The notes below the pieces were generated by a model that searched no databases, was not told where the DNA came from, and saw only the letters and a list, made by a program, of their open reading frames with translations. The translations under genes were made by a program, and so were the position numbers. Of a stretch of 64,000 nt of DNA, positions 35,932 through 45,686 are shown piece after piece. The stretch comes from Phytopythium helicoides (taxonomy: Eukaryota; Oomycota; Peronosporomycetes; Pythiales; Pythiaceae): NCBI GenBank assembly GCA_024867545.1, contig JANFNE010000001.1, positions 1,178,001 to 1,242,000 on the forward strand. The letters run 5' to 3'. Position 1 is the stretch's first letter, and each line of letters begins with the position of its first letter.

Positions 35932-37719
35932 CTACTTCTTCTTGGCCAGGCCCGAGACGATGTCATCGATACGGAGCAGCATGCACGCCGCCTCCACCGC
36001 CGTCTTGATTGACTGCGTCTTGACCTGGAACGGCTCCCACACGCCAAGCTCCTCCGCCTTGGTCACCTTGCCCGTCACACCATCAATTCCATAGGCGTCC
36101 TCGCTCTCAGCCTGCTTTGCGCGCAGTGCCGTCATTACGCGCACAACGTCCGCACCGCAGTTCTGCAGCAGCGTGCGCGGGATGACCTCAAGCGCCTCGC
36201 CCACCGCACGGAAAGGGAACTGCTCAACGCCCTCGATCTCATCAGGCGCGCTTCTTGAGCTCGTGAGCGATGCGCATCTCCGTGGCTCCACCACCCGGGA
36301 GAAGCAGCGGCTCGAACACAACGTTGCGAGCAACCTGCATGGCATCTTGCAAGGTTGCGCTCGATCTCGTTCAGCACGTCCTTGCTGCCACCACGCAGTA
36401 GAATGCTGCAGGCACCGGGGTCCTTGCAGTCCTCGAAGAACGCAAAGTACTCGTCGCCGATCTTGCGCACCTCGAAGAGACCGCACTTGGTGCCGATGTC
36501 CGACTCCTGGATCTCGTCAGCGCGGCTGACGATGGTCGCACCGGTGGCGCGAGCAACGCGGTTGTTGTCGGTCTTTCGCAGACGACGGAAAGCCGTGATG
36601 TTGGCCTTCACGAAGTAGTGCTGTGCGAGGTCCGACACGCCCTTCTCCGTGATGACAATATCCGGCTTCATGGCCACGATCTGCGCGCACAGGTTCTCAA
36701 TGTACTCCTCCTCGAGACGCAGCAGCGTGTTCCAGTCCTGGTCGTTGGTGAGCTCAACGTTCGTCTGGCTCTCACCCTTCTTGTACTCGAGCGGGCAGTC
36801 GAGCAGCAGCACGCGCGGGTTCTCGATGCGTCGGCGCATCTTGGAGTGCGTCACGTCCTTGTTGAACATGACGCCCTTAAGCACGCGGCAGTCGTCGAGC
36901 TCTCCGCCGGGGATCTTCTCGACCTTGGCGTAGCGCTTGACATCGACCTCCTTGCGTCCCGACGCCGTGGTGCGCACGACGGTGAGCACGGCGTCGAGCG
37001 CCAGGTCGCTCACAAGGTTTCCGATCCGCGGCGAGAACTTGGTCCCAACCGACGACTGGATGAGGTTGCGCATGTCATCCTTGTCCTGCAGGTCGATGTC
37101 GCGCGCCATGCCCTTGGCGATGTCGAGCGAGGCCTCTAGCGCGCGGTGGAAGCCGCGGATGACGACCGTCGGGTGCACCTGGTGGGACAGGAAGGGCTCG
37201 GCCACGACCAACAGCTCTCCGGCTGGCCGAGCGGTGTGGAGTCAGTGGGTCTGTCAGCCGCTGGCGCCACACTGCCTCGCACGCACCGAGAATGATGACG
37301 GAGGTGGTGCCGTCGCCGACCTCCTCGTCCTGCGCGCGGCTGAGCTCGATCATGCTCTTGGCGGCGGGGTGCGACACGTCCACCTCGCGCAGGATGGCGT
37401 TTCCGTCGTTGGTCATGACGATGCCGCCCATGGGGTCCAGCAGCATCTTGAGCATCGAGCGCGGGCCCAGCGTCGTGCGCACAATGTCCGGACACGGCCT
37501 GCGCCGCCGCGGGGTCAGTCGCGCCGCCTCGAGCAGTTGGGAAGGACGAGACAGGCGCACCTTGGCGGCCTCGATGTTGCCGAGCTGGGCCGTGCGGCCG
37601 GTCTCGCGGCGCGTGTTCGCGTCTGCGGGCGGGCGTTAGCTGCGCAGTCAGCGGGGCGGGGGGGGAAGTCACCAGGGGGAGGCGCACGCACTCAGCACCA
37701 TCACGGGGGCCTGCATCAT
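35932..37719 (-). CDS. CCT3: T-complex protein 1 subunit gamma (TRiC/CCT chaperonin)
   Basis: CCT3 is one of eight paralogous subunits of the cytosolic chaperonin that folds actin and tubulin with ATP. Exons are 37719-37692, 37622-37561, 37498-37287 and 37222-35932, with introns of 62-69 nt. They give 529 aa (human 545). The start MMQAPVMVLNANTRRETG spans the first junction. Family motifs are KMLLDPMGG and GNAILREVDVSHPAAKSMIE, the ATPase GDGTTSVIIL, KIPGG, VITEKGVSDLAQHYF, GGGATEMRIAHEL and the ending DDIVSGLAKKK. Three extra single bases (near 37489, 36350 and 36248) break the frame in absolutely conserved stretches. Removing them gives exactly 530 codons. In a gene essential in all eukaryotes this points to assembly error. 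Confidence 0.93.
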
Positions 37720-37892
37720 GGCGGCGGCGGATCGGGGATCTTTGGCGCGGGGGCCGCTGCGGTCTGCGGCCACGGGATGGAGCGGCTGGTTTTGTAATTT
37801 CGGAGGAGAAACGGATTCGAGAGGGGGGGGAAAAACTCGCGTGAGGGAGGCAATGGGATATAGAATATGGCGACAGCCCTCGGAAGCAAATC
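37720..37892. promoter_or_regulatory. Bidirectional promoter region of CCT3 (-) and U1 snRNA (+)
   Basis: A 173-bp gap separates the two divergent genes. It must hold the U1 promoter (proximal sequence element or similar) and the CCT3 core promoter. I cannot assign either element with confidence. Confidence 0.4.
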
Positions 37893-38053
37893 ATACTTAC
37901 CTGACTGGTGTTTGGCGCTGCTCATCGAGGGCGCTGACATAAGCCGGAGCAGGCCCCTTGCACCCCGGTGCTGTAAACGCTTAGGAATGCTCGTTTGAGT
38001 AACTCCACAGTAGAATTTTTGATAGCGGGGGTGAGCGCGTGCGCCGCCCCCAC
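37893..38053 (+). ncRNA. U1 spliceosomal snRNA
   Basis: U1 pairs with the 5' splice site of introns. The 5' end is ATACTTACCTG, the invariant splice-site-pairing sequence. A stem TTGGCGC/GCGCTGA encloses a loop with CTCATCGAG, like the U1-70K-binding loop. A second hairpin shows TTGCACCCC, like the U1A loop. AAACG/CGTTT forms stem III, and AATTTTTGA at about 38013-38021 is the Sm site. A terminal hairpin GGGGGTG/CGCCCCC closes the RNA near 38051. The total of ~161 nt equals the usual U1 size (164 in human), and all elements are in the right order. The 3' end is approximate. Confidence 0.85.
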
Positions 38054-38888
38054 CTCCTCAACCATTTTCATATTTCTTTTCAGATTCTTTTCATACCACT
38101 ACATCTCGTATTCATTGCGTTGAAATCAAACCGATATTTCACAAAATTCGACAAGGCCCACCAACAACATAACTTTGGATACTGTGGAAGCTGGAGAGAG
38201 GAAGGTAGGAGAGAGAGCAGAAGAGATGGCAAAAGGAGTTCCTTGAGTTCCAGTCATTCATTCCAAGCATTTAATATACTGCAGGTACGTGTATAAAAAC
38301 CGAGGTGCCTGGAGTGTACTTCAGGTCTCAAGTCGACACACTGGACGCGACTGGTCGCAGATCGGATCTATGTAGAATTGTATAGTCTGCGTTGAGGCCA
38401 TTTTATATTGGGATTTGTATGCCTCCCTGGCTGACACATCCGGGGACTCAGCAAGGGATTTTTTTTCCTTCATAGGAGCTGATGGGTTTTTTTAGGTTAG
38501 GTGGATTAACCAATCGCCGTGCTTAGGGTAAGTAAACCTAAGGATATTTCGAAGTCCAGTCACGCAGAAGACGATCGGGTCATCCCTCCCGCGAAAACGA
38601 AAAAATCGCGTTTTGAGCACGTTCGAGCGCCTTTTGGCTCGAACGGTCGCAGCAGTAGCGTCGAGAGGAGGAAGCCCGCGGGTGGGCGAAATCTCCGAAA
38701 AACCTCAGGCCCGTATTTTACCCGGTGTAAGATTTTGTACAATTAGTCTGAGACTGTGTCGCGTGTGTGCTAAACTGTTAACCGTACGGTTTGGTCAGTG
38801 TGTGTTGCGCCGGCCGCCCGAGACGCGCGTTGCTTGTTGCCGCGCCTGGGAGCTGAGGTTTCCCCAATCACACGGCAGCCCGAAGCAC
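38054..38888. other. Intergenic region between U1 and the H3-tail/chromodomain relic
   Basis: It is A/T-rich near the U1 end. A TATA-like GTATAAAAA occurs near 38290 without a recognisable gene after it, and T runs occur near 38459-38466. A plus-strand frame at 38519-38746 has no family motif. No snRNA, tRNA or 5S gene recognised. Confidence 0.4.
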
Positions 38889-39496
38889 ATGGTGCGCACA
38901 AAGCAGACCTCAGCGATGTCAACGGGCGGCAAAGCTCCGCGGAAAAATCTTGCCTGAGCTGCTAGTCGCAAGTACGCCCCCGAGCCCGTGAAGCGCCCTG
39001 CTCACAGGGGCTCGCGCGGAGGCGGGAAGAAGGCCCGTCATCACAGCACCGTGAACGAGGCCACATCCGCGGCCCAGGCCGAGCTCGAGGAGGGCGAGAT
39101 AGCCGAGGATGGGGCTGAGGAGCATGCGGCCGTGCAGGGAGGTGCCGTGCGGGCTGCTGTGAGTGCTAGTGGTACTGGTTCGTCCAGCGACGACTCCAGC
39201 GAGGAGGTCGACGACACGACGTACCTGGTCCACTCCATAGTGGGCCGGTGTCGGGATCCAGACCACCGTGGCAGGTTCAGTACCGCGTGGTCTGGTGGGC
39301 GGCTGAGGGCCGCATGTAACGGACGTGGGAGCCGCTCGCCGCCCTCGTCCAAGACGGTTTTGCCGACCACCTCGCTGCTATTGACGCGTGGATCGCAGCG
39401 AAGACGGACGCGTCATTTTCGGGCTACTCTAAACCTTGGTCTAAAGGAAGCAAAATCAACTCTGTTCTCGTTATACCGCCCCTGACCACCCAATAG
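38889..39496 (+). pseudogene. Histone H3-tail mimic joined to a chromodomain (decayed)
   Basis: The frame opens MVRTKQTSAMSTGGKAPRKN, an almost exact H3 N-terminal tail, then LA and a TGA stop at 38955-38957. Without a shift the frame continues AASRKYAPEPVKRPAHR, which still aligns with the H3 K27 region (ARKSAP, VKKPHR). A basic GGGKKAR patch, an acidic linker (LEEGEIAEDGAEEH) and a chromodomain at about 39215-39400 (TYLVHSIVGRCRDPD, after a slip VQYRVVWWAAEGRM, a TAA at 39317, then TWEPLAALV) follow. No histone fold is present. Position 9 is Met instead of Lys, and RK8-9 is lost. Two stops and one frame slip suggest a decayed member of a repeated family, perhaps retroelement-linked, although local assembly errors could account for the slip. 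Confidence 0.6.
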
Positions 39497-40526
39497 ACAT
39501 GCCACCCTATCATTGGTCATAATGGAGCTGCGTCCCATATTGGCCAATCAGAGGCCATCTTATTAGTATGGCTAGAAATTAGAAACGCACCTATATATGT
39601 AATTTCATGTAGCGGGCAGTCCCGTAACAAGTGGGCTGCAAGCAACCGCCCAACAGAGGTGACAGCGAGTACCACAGGCAAATGTCTGTTTGAGACGTTC
39701 GCCATCGTACTCCAGCGGCTTGGCGACTGAGTCGGCGTTCCAGTCGCCTAAGTGAAGGCATTCGCGGAACGCCTAGATGCTCGCGGGGTCAACGTCGTCA
39801 TCGACAGAAGTGTTTGTGCTCAGGGAGTCCAATCAATTACAGTGTAGCTCAAGCGTCGAGTTTGTCACTATAGTGGGCAGGAGGATGAACGTACGCCGCG
39901 CAGCCCAATACTAAGAGAATGCGTTCCTTCTCATTTTCTGTCTTTTATTTCAATCTTGTTACCTCCTCTGATTTTATTTTCGGTTTCCTTTGTGTTTCTT
40001 CTTTTGTTTTGTCTTTCAACACTCAATCGTTGTCTTGTTGCATGGTTTTTTTTGTCCAAGTTCTTACGTGTTTCTTTCTTGATTGCATGTAAACCACGAC
40101 AAACACAAACAAATCCAGCACACCCTCGCAGGATTCTCACTTTTGTGTTCCACAAAACATGTTGCTACTCTCCATTCAACTATGAATGACGTGATGGTAA
40201 CTGCCGGTTCCTAGGCAGAGCGTCCATTCTCTATTCGCTCCATAACAAAAGGAAGTGGAGATTCGCGAACACCCAAGGTGCCCGCATTTTAGTGGCTCCA
40301 TTAGAAGCCTGTCTTATACCAGCCTGAGGCAAATGCGCGAGTCCTATTTGTGAACCGGTGTGTTCGCTGAGGAATCAAGGATCATCCATCGGTTCATATC
40401 ACAGAATCACAGCATAGTATGTATGCTACGACATAAATTGATCGAAGCAGGGTAAAAATTGTGGTGGTAATGAGAGCACCCCTGCATAAATGCAGATATT
40501 CAGTTTGATTGAAACGGTGAAGTTAC
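39497..40526. other. Region between chromodomain relic and tRNA array
   Basis: At 39500-39610 are CCAAT-type (GGCCAATCAG) and TATA-type (CTATATATG) motifs in promoter-like order. From about 39630 to 39900 there is a fragmentary plus-strand coding-like stretch with internal stops. At 39930-40090 lies a pyrimidine-rich tract. These could be remains of a retroelement, but I see no terminal repeats, polymerase or integrase, so no element is called. Confidence 0.3.
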
Positions 40527-40769
40527 CCGGGTCCAACCAATCGAGCGCACGCAGACGACTCGAGATGGGTGTGTTTGTGGTGGTTTGTGGTCGTGGTTGT
40601 GTTTTGTGTGTGTGTTTGATGGTGGGTGTATTTTGTGTGTGTTTTTGTGTGTTTTGTGAATGTGTTTTTGTGTGTTTTGTGTTTGTTTTGTTGTGTGTTT
40701 GTGTTTGTGGTGGCGTGTGTGTGTTGTGTTGGATTTGTTGTTTGTGTGAGTGTTTGTCTTTGTTATGGC

Positions 40770-40842
40770 GCTCCTTTGGCTCAGTTGGTAGAGCGTCAGT
40801 CTCATAATCTGAAGGTCGCCAGTTCGATCCTGGCAGGGAGCA
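40770..40842 (+). tRNA. tRNA-Met (CAT), elongator, copy 1 of 52
   Basis: The 73-nt cloverleaf is complete and has no intron. The acceptor stem is GCTCCTT/AGGGAGC with discriminator A73. The D arm is GCTC/GAGC, the anticodon loop CTCATAA has CAT at 40803-40805, the variable loop is AGGTC and the T arm is GCCAG-TTCGATC-CTGGC. The anticodon arm TCAGTCTCATAATCTGA, to my knowledge, equals that of human elongator tRNA-Met. G1-C72 and T54 rule out an initiator. The Pol III A box TGGCTCAGTTGG and B box GTTCGATCC are intact. CCA is not encoded. Confidence 0.97.
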
Positions 40843-40846
40843 ACTC

Positions 40847-40859
40847 TTTTGCGCTTTTT
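40847..40859 (+). terminator. Pol III terminator (T4 and T5), representative of all copies
   Basis: TTTT-GCGC-TTTTT begins 5 nt after the tRNA 3' end. The T5 run is a strong Pol III stop and the T4 a weaker first stop. The same pair follows each tRNA of the array at +77 to +89 from the tRNA start. Confidence 0.8.
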
Positions 40860-41217
40860 GCTCTCGTCGCCACACTCTCTCGCAAGATGCTACTTTTCTG
40901 GCCTCTCCCAGCCTCCGACCCTTCATTTGCTCCCCACTCTCCTTGTCCTTTCTTTGCAGACATTTTCGCGCTCCCCGGGTCCAACCAATCGAGCGCACGC
41001 AGACGACTCGAGATGGGTGTGTTTGTGGTGGTTTGTGGTCGTGGTTGTGTTTTGTGTGTGTGTTTGATGGTGGGTGTATTTTGTGTGTGTTTTTGTGTGT
41101 TTTGTGAATGTGTTTTTGTGTGTTTTGTGTTTGTTTTGTTGTGTGTTTGTGTTTGTGGTGGCGTGTGTGTGTTGTGTTGGATTTGTTGTTTGTGTGAGTG
41201 TTTGTCTTTGTTATGGC

Positions 41218-41290
41218 GCTCCTTTGGCTCAGTTGGTAGAGCGTCAGTCTCATAATCTGAAGGTCGCCAGTTCGATCCTGGCAGGGAGCA
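41218..41290 (+). tRNA. tRNA-Met (CAT), copy 2
   Basis: 448 bp after copy 1; type A downstream flank, then type B sequence begins near 41546. Confidence 0.95.
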
Positions 41291-41659
41291 ACTCTTTTGC
41301 GCTTTTTGCTCTCGTCGCCACACTCTCTCGCAAGATGCTACTTTTCTGGCCTCTCCCAGCCTCCGACCCTTCATTTGCTCCCCACTCTCCTTGTCCTTTC
41401 TTTGCAGACATTTTCGCGCTCCCCGGGTCCAACCAATCGAGCGCACGCAGACGACTCGAGATGGGTGTGTTTGTGGTGGTTTGTGGTCGTGGTTGTGTTT
41501 TGTGTGTGTGTTTGATGGTGGGTGTATTTTGTGTGTGTTTTTGTGTCTTTTAGTGTCTTTTAGATTGTGAATGTGTGTGTGTATTTGTTTGTGTTGTTTG
41601 TGTCGAGTGTGTGTTGTAATTGTTTTGTTGATGGTGTGAGTGTTTGTCTTCGTTATGGC

Positions 41660-41732
41660 GCTCCTTTGGCTCAGTTGGTAGAGCGTCAGTCTCATAATCT
41701 GAAGGTCGCCAGTTCGATCCTGGCAGGGAGCA
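41660..41732 (+). tRNA. tRNA-Met (CAT), copy 3
   Basis: 442 bp after copy 2; type B flanks on both sides, with the tRNA itself unchanged. Confidence 0.95.
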
Positions 41733-41938
41733 ACTCTTTTGCGCTTTTTGCTCTCGTCCCCACACTCTCTTGCTGCTTTTCTGGCCTCTCCCAGCCTCCC
41801 ACCATTCCTTTGCTCCCCACTCTCCTTGCCCTTTCTTTGCAGACATATTCGCGCTCCCCGGGTCCAACCAATCGAGCGCACGCAGACGACTCGAGATGGG
41901 TGTGTTTGAGGTGGTTTGTGGTCGTGTGTGTGGTGAGT

Positions 41939-42008
41939 GTCTTTTAGTGTTTTTTTAGTGTTTTTTAGTGTTTTTTAGTGTTTTTTAGTGCCTTTTAGTG
42001 TCTTTTAG
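41939..42008 (+). repeat. TTTTTAGTG short tandem repeat, type B unit
   Basis: About seven imperfect copies of a 9-10-nt motif end in TTTTAGATTG. This replaces part of the G/T tract of type A units. Confidence 0.8.
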
Positions 42009-42102
42009 ATTGTGAATGTGTGTGTGTATTTGTTTGTGTTTGTGGTGGCGTGTGTGTTGTGTTGGATTTGTTGTTTGTGTGAGTGTTTGTCTTTGTTATG
42101 GC

Positions 42103-42175
42103 GCTCCTTTGGCTCAGTTGGTAGAGCGTCAGTCTCATAATCTGAAGGTCGCCAGTTCGATCCTGGCAGGGAGCA
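42103..42175 (+). tRNA. tRNA-Met (CAT), copy 4
   Basis: 443 bp after copy 3; hybrid unit with type B upstream and type A downstream. Confidence 0.95.
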
Positions 42176-42550
42176 ACTCTTTTGCGCTTTTTGCTCTCGT
42201 CGCCACACTCTCTCGCAAGATGCTACTTTTCTGGCCTCTCCCAGCCTCCGACCCTTCATTTGCTCCCCACTCTCCTTGTCCTTTCTTTGCAGACATTTTC
42301 GCGCTCCCCGGGTCCAACCAATCGAGCGCACGCAGACGACTCGAGATGGGTGTGTTTGTGGTGGTTTGTGGTCGTGGTTGTGTTTTGTGTGTGTGTTTGA
42401 TGGTGGGTGTATTTTGTGTGTGTTTTTGTGTGTTTTGTGAATGTGTTTTTGTGTGTTTTGTGTTTGTTTTGTTGTGTGTTTGTGTTTGTGGTGGCGTGTG
42501 TGTGTTGTGTTGGATTTGTTGTTTGTGTGAGTGTTTGTCTTTGTTATGGC

Positions 42551-42623
42551 GCTCCTTTGGCTCAGTTGGTAGAGCGTCAGTCTCATAATCTGAAGGTCGC
42601 CAGTTCGATCCTGGCAGGGAGCA
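42551..42623 (+). tRNA. tRNA-Met (CAT), copy 5
   Basis: First of a run of uniform type A units that continues to copy 21. Confidence 0.95.
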
Positions 42624-42998
42624 ACTCTTTTGCGCTTTTTGCTCTCGTCGCCACACTCTCTCGCAAGATGCTACTTTTCTGGCCTCTCCCAGCCTCCGAC
42701 CCTTCATTTGCTCCCCACTCTCCTTGTCCTTTCTTTGCAGACATTTTCGCGCTCCCCGGGTCCAACCAATCGAGCGCACGCAGACGACTCGAGATGGGTG
42801 TGTTTGTGGTGGTTTGTGGTCGTGGTTGTGTTTTGTGTGTGTGTTTGATGGTGGGTGTATTTTGTGTGTGTTTTTGTGTGTTTTGTGAATGTGTTTTTGT
42901 GTGTTTTGTGTTTGTTTTGTTGTGTGTTTGTGTTTGTGGTGGCGTGTGTGTGTTGTGTTGGATTTGTTGTTTGTGTGAGTGTTTGTCTTTGTTATGGC

Positions 42999-43071
42999 GC
43001 TCCTTTGGCTCAGTTGGTAGAGCGTCAGTCTCATAATCTGAAGGTCGCCAGTTCGATCCTGGCAGGGAGCA
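42999..43071 (+). tRNA. tRNA-Met (CAT), copy 6
   Basis: Type A unit, 448 bp spacing. Confidence 0.95.
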
Positions 43072-43446
43072 ACTCTTTTGCGCTTTTTGCTCTCGTCGCC
43101 ACACTCTCTCGCAAGATGCTACTTTTCTGGCCTCTCCCAGCCTCCGACCCTTCATTTGCTCCCCACTCTCCTTGTCCTTTCTTTGCAGACATTTTCGCGC
43201 TCCCCGGGTCCAACCAATCGAGCGCACGCAGACGACTCGAGATGGGTGTGTTTGTGGTGGTTTGTGGTCGTGGTTGTGTTTTGTGTGTGTGTTTGATGGT
43301 GGGTGTATTTTGTGTGTGTTTTTGTGTGTTTTGTGAATGTGTTTTTGTGTGTTTTGTGTTTGTTTTGTTGTGTGTTTGTGTTTGTGGTGGCGTGTGTGTG
43401 TTGTGTTGGATTTGTTGTTTGTGTGAGTGTTTGTCTTTGTTATGGC

Positions 43447-43519
43447 GCTCCTTTGGCTCAGTTGGTAGAGCGTCAGTCTCATAATCTGAAGGTCGCCAGT
43501 TCGATCCTGGCAGGGAGCA
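43447..43519 (+). tRNA. tRNA-Met (CAT), copy 7
   Basis: Type A unit, 448 bp spacing. Confidence 0.95.
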
Positions 43520-43894
43520 ACTCTTTTGCGCTTTTTGCTCTCGTCGCCACACTCTCTCGCAAGATGCTACTTTTCTGGCCTCTCCCAGCCTCCGACCCTT
43601 CATTTGCTCCCCACTCTCCTTGTCCTTTCTTTGCAGACATTTTCGCGCTCCCCGGGTCCAACCAATCGAGCGCACGCAGACGACTCGAGATGGGTGTGTT
43701 TGTGGTGGTTTGTGGTCGTGGTTGTGTTTTGTGTGTGTGTTTGATGGTGGGTGTATTTTGTGTGTGTTTTTGTGTGTTTTGTGAATGTGTTTTTGTGTGT
43801 TTTGTGTTTGTTTTGTTGTGTGTTTGTGTTTGTGGTGGCGTGTGTGTGTTGTGTTGGATTTGTTGTTTGTGTGAGTGTTTGTCTTTGTTATGGC

Positions 43895-43967
43895 GCTCCT
43901 TTGGCTCAGTTGGTAGAGCGTCAGTCTCATAATCTGAAGGTCGCCAGTTCGATCCTGGCAGGGAGCA
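43895..43967 (+). tRNA. tRNA-Met (CAT), copy 8
   Basis: Type A unit, 448 bp spacing. Confidence 0.95.
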
Positions 43968-44342
43968 ACTCTTTTGCGCTTTTTGCTCTCGTCGCCACAC
44001 TCTCTCGCAAGATGCTACTTTTCTGGCCTCTCCCAGCCTCCGACCCTTCATTTGCTCCCCACTCTCCTTGTCCTTTCTTTGCAGACATTTTCGCGCTCCC
44101 CGGGTCCAACCAATCGAGCGCACGCAGACGACTCGAGATGGGTGTGTTTGTGGTGGTTTGTGGTCGTGGTTGTGTTTTGTGTGTGTGTTTGATGGTGGGT
44201 GTATTTTGTGTGTGTTTTTGTGTGTTTTGTGAATGTGTTTTTGTGTGTTTTGTGTTTGTTTTGTTGTGTGTTTGTGTTTGTGGTGGCGTGTGTGTGTTGT
44301 GTTGGATTTGTTGTTTGTGTGAGTGTTTGTCTTTGTTATGGC

Positions 44343-44415
44343 GCTCCTTTGGCTCAGTTGGTAGAGCGTCAGTCTCATAATCTGAAGGTCGCCAGTTCGA
44401 TCCTGGCAGGGAGCA
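44343..44415 (+). tRNA. tRNA-Met (CAT), copy 9
   Basis: Type A unit, 448 bp spacing. Confidence 0.95.
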
Positions 44416-44790
44416 ACTCTTTTGCGCTTTTTGCTCTCGTCGCCACACTCTCTCGCAAGATGCTACTTTTCTGGCCTCTCCCAGCCTCCGACCCTTCATT
44501 TGCTCCCCACTCTCCTTGTCCTTTCTTTGCAGACATTTTCGCGCTCCCCGGGTCCAACCAATCGAGCGCACGCAGACGACTCGAGATGGGTGTGTTTGTG
44601 GTGGTTTGTGGTCGTGGTTGTGTTTTGTGTGTGTGTTTGATGGTGGGTGTATTTTGTGTGTGTTTTTGTGTGTTTTGTGAATGTGTTTTTGTGTGTTTTG
44701 TGTTTGTTTTGTTGTGTGTTTGTGTTTGTGGTGGCGTGTGTGTGTTGTGTTGGATTTGTTGTTTGTGTGAGTGTTTGTCTTTGTTATGGC

Positions 44791-44863
44791 GCTCCTTTGG
44801 CTCAGTTGGTAGAGCGTCAGTCTCATAATCTGAAGGTCGCCAGTTCGATCCTGGCAGGGAGCA
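44791..44863 (+). tRNA. tRNA-Met (CAT), copy 10
   Basis: Type A unit, 448 bp spacing. Confidence 0.95.
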
Positions 44864-45238
44864 ACTCTTTTGCGCTTTTTGCTCTCGTCGCCACACTCTC
44901 TCGCAAGATGCTACTTTTCTGGCCTCTCCCAGCCTCCGACCCTTCATTTGCTCCCCACTCTCCTTGTCCTTTCTTTGCAGACATTTTCGCGCTCCCCGGG
45001 TCCAACCAATCGAGCGCACGCAGACGACTCGAGATGGGTGTGTTTGTGGTGGTTTGTGGTCGTGGTTGTGTTTTGTGTGTGTGTTTGATGGTGGGTGTAT
45101 TTTGTGTGTGTTTTTGTGTGTTTTGTGAATGTGTTTTTGTGTGTTTTGTGTTTGTTTTGTTGTGTGTTTGTGTTTGTGGTGGCGTGTGTGTGTTGTGTTG
45201 GATTTGTTGTTTGTGTGAGTGTTTGTCTTTGTTATGGC

Positions 45239-45311
45239 GCTCCTTTGGCTCAGTTGGTAGAGCGTCAGTCTCATAATCTGAAGGTCGCCAGTTCGATCCT
45301 GGCAGGGAGCA
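45239..45311 (+). tRNA. tRNA-Met (CAT), copy 11
   Basis: Type A unit, 448 bp spacing. Confidence 0.95.
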
Positions 45312-45686
45312 ACTCTTTTGCGCTTTTTGCTCTCGTCGCCACACTCTCTCGCAAGATGCTACTTTTCTGGCCTCTCCCAGCCTCCGACCCTTCATTTGCT
45401 CCCCACTCTCCTTGTCCTTTCTTTGCAGACATTTTCGCGCTCCCCGGGTCCAACCAATCGAGCGCACGCAGACGACTCGAGATGGGTGTGTTTGTGGTGG
45501 TTTGTGGTCGTGGTTGTGTTTTGTGTGTGTGTTTGATGGTGGGTGTATTTTGTGTGTGTTTTTGTGTGTTTTGTGAATGTGTTTTTGTGTGTTTTGTGTT
45601 TGTTTTGTTGTGTGTTTGTGTTTGTGGTGGCGTGTGTGTGTTGTGTTGGATTTGTTGTTTGTGTGAGTGTTTGTCTTTGTTATGGC

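Noticed and set aside
262..37719. Programmed +1 frameshifting (Euplotes-like) as an explanation of the frame breaks
   Set aside because: The breaks share no slippery codon-stop motif, go in both directions, and fall at random places within domains.
38890..38956. Complete histone H3 gene
   Set aside because: Only the tail is present; nothing downstream resembles the H3 histone fold.
39931..40155. Lys/Asn-rich minus-strand frame of 74 codons
   Set aside because: It is produced by a pyrimidine-rich tract on the plus strand; low complexity.
40770..40842. Initiator tRNA-Met
   Set aside because: G1-C72, TTCGATC in the T loop and the elongator-type anticodon stem do not fit an initiator.
41939..42008. 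True telomere repeat
   Set aside because: TTTTTAGTG is not TTTAGGG, occurs only as short internal blocks, and is confined to type B units.
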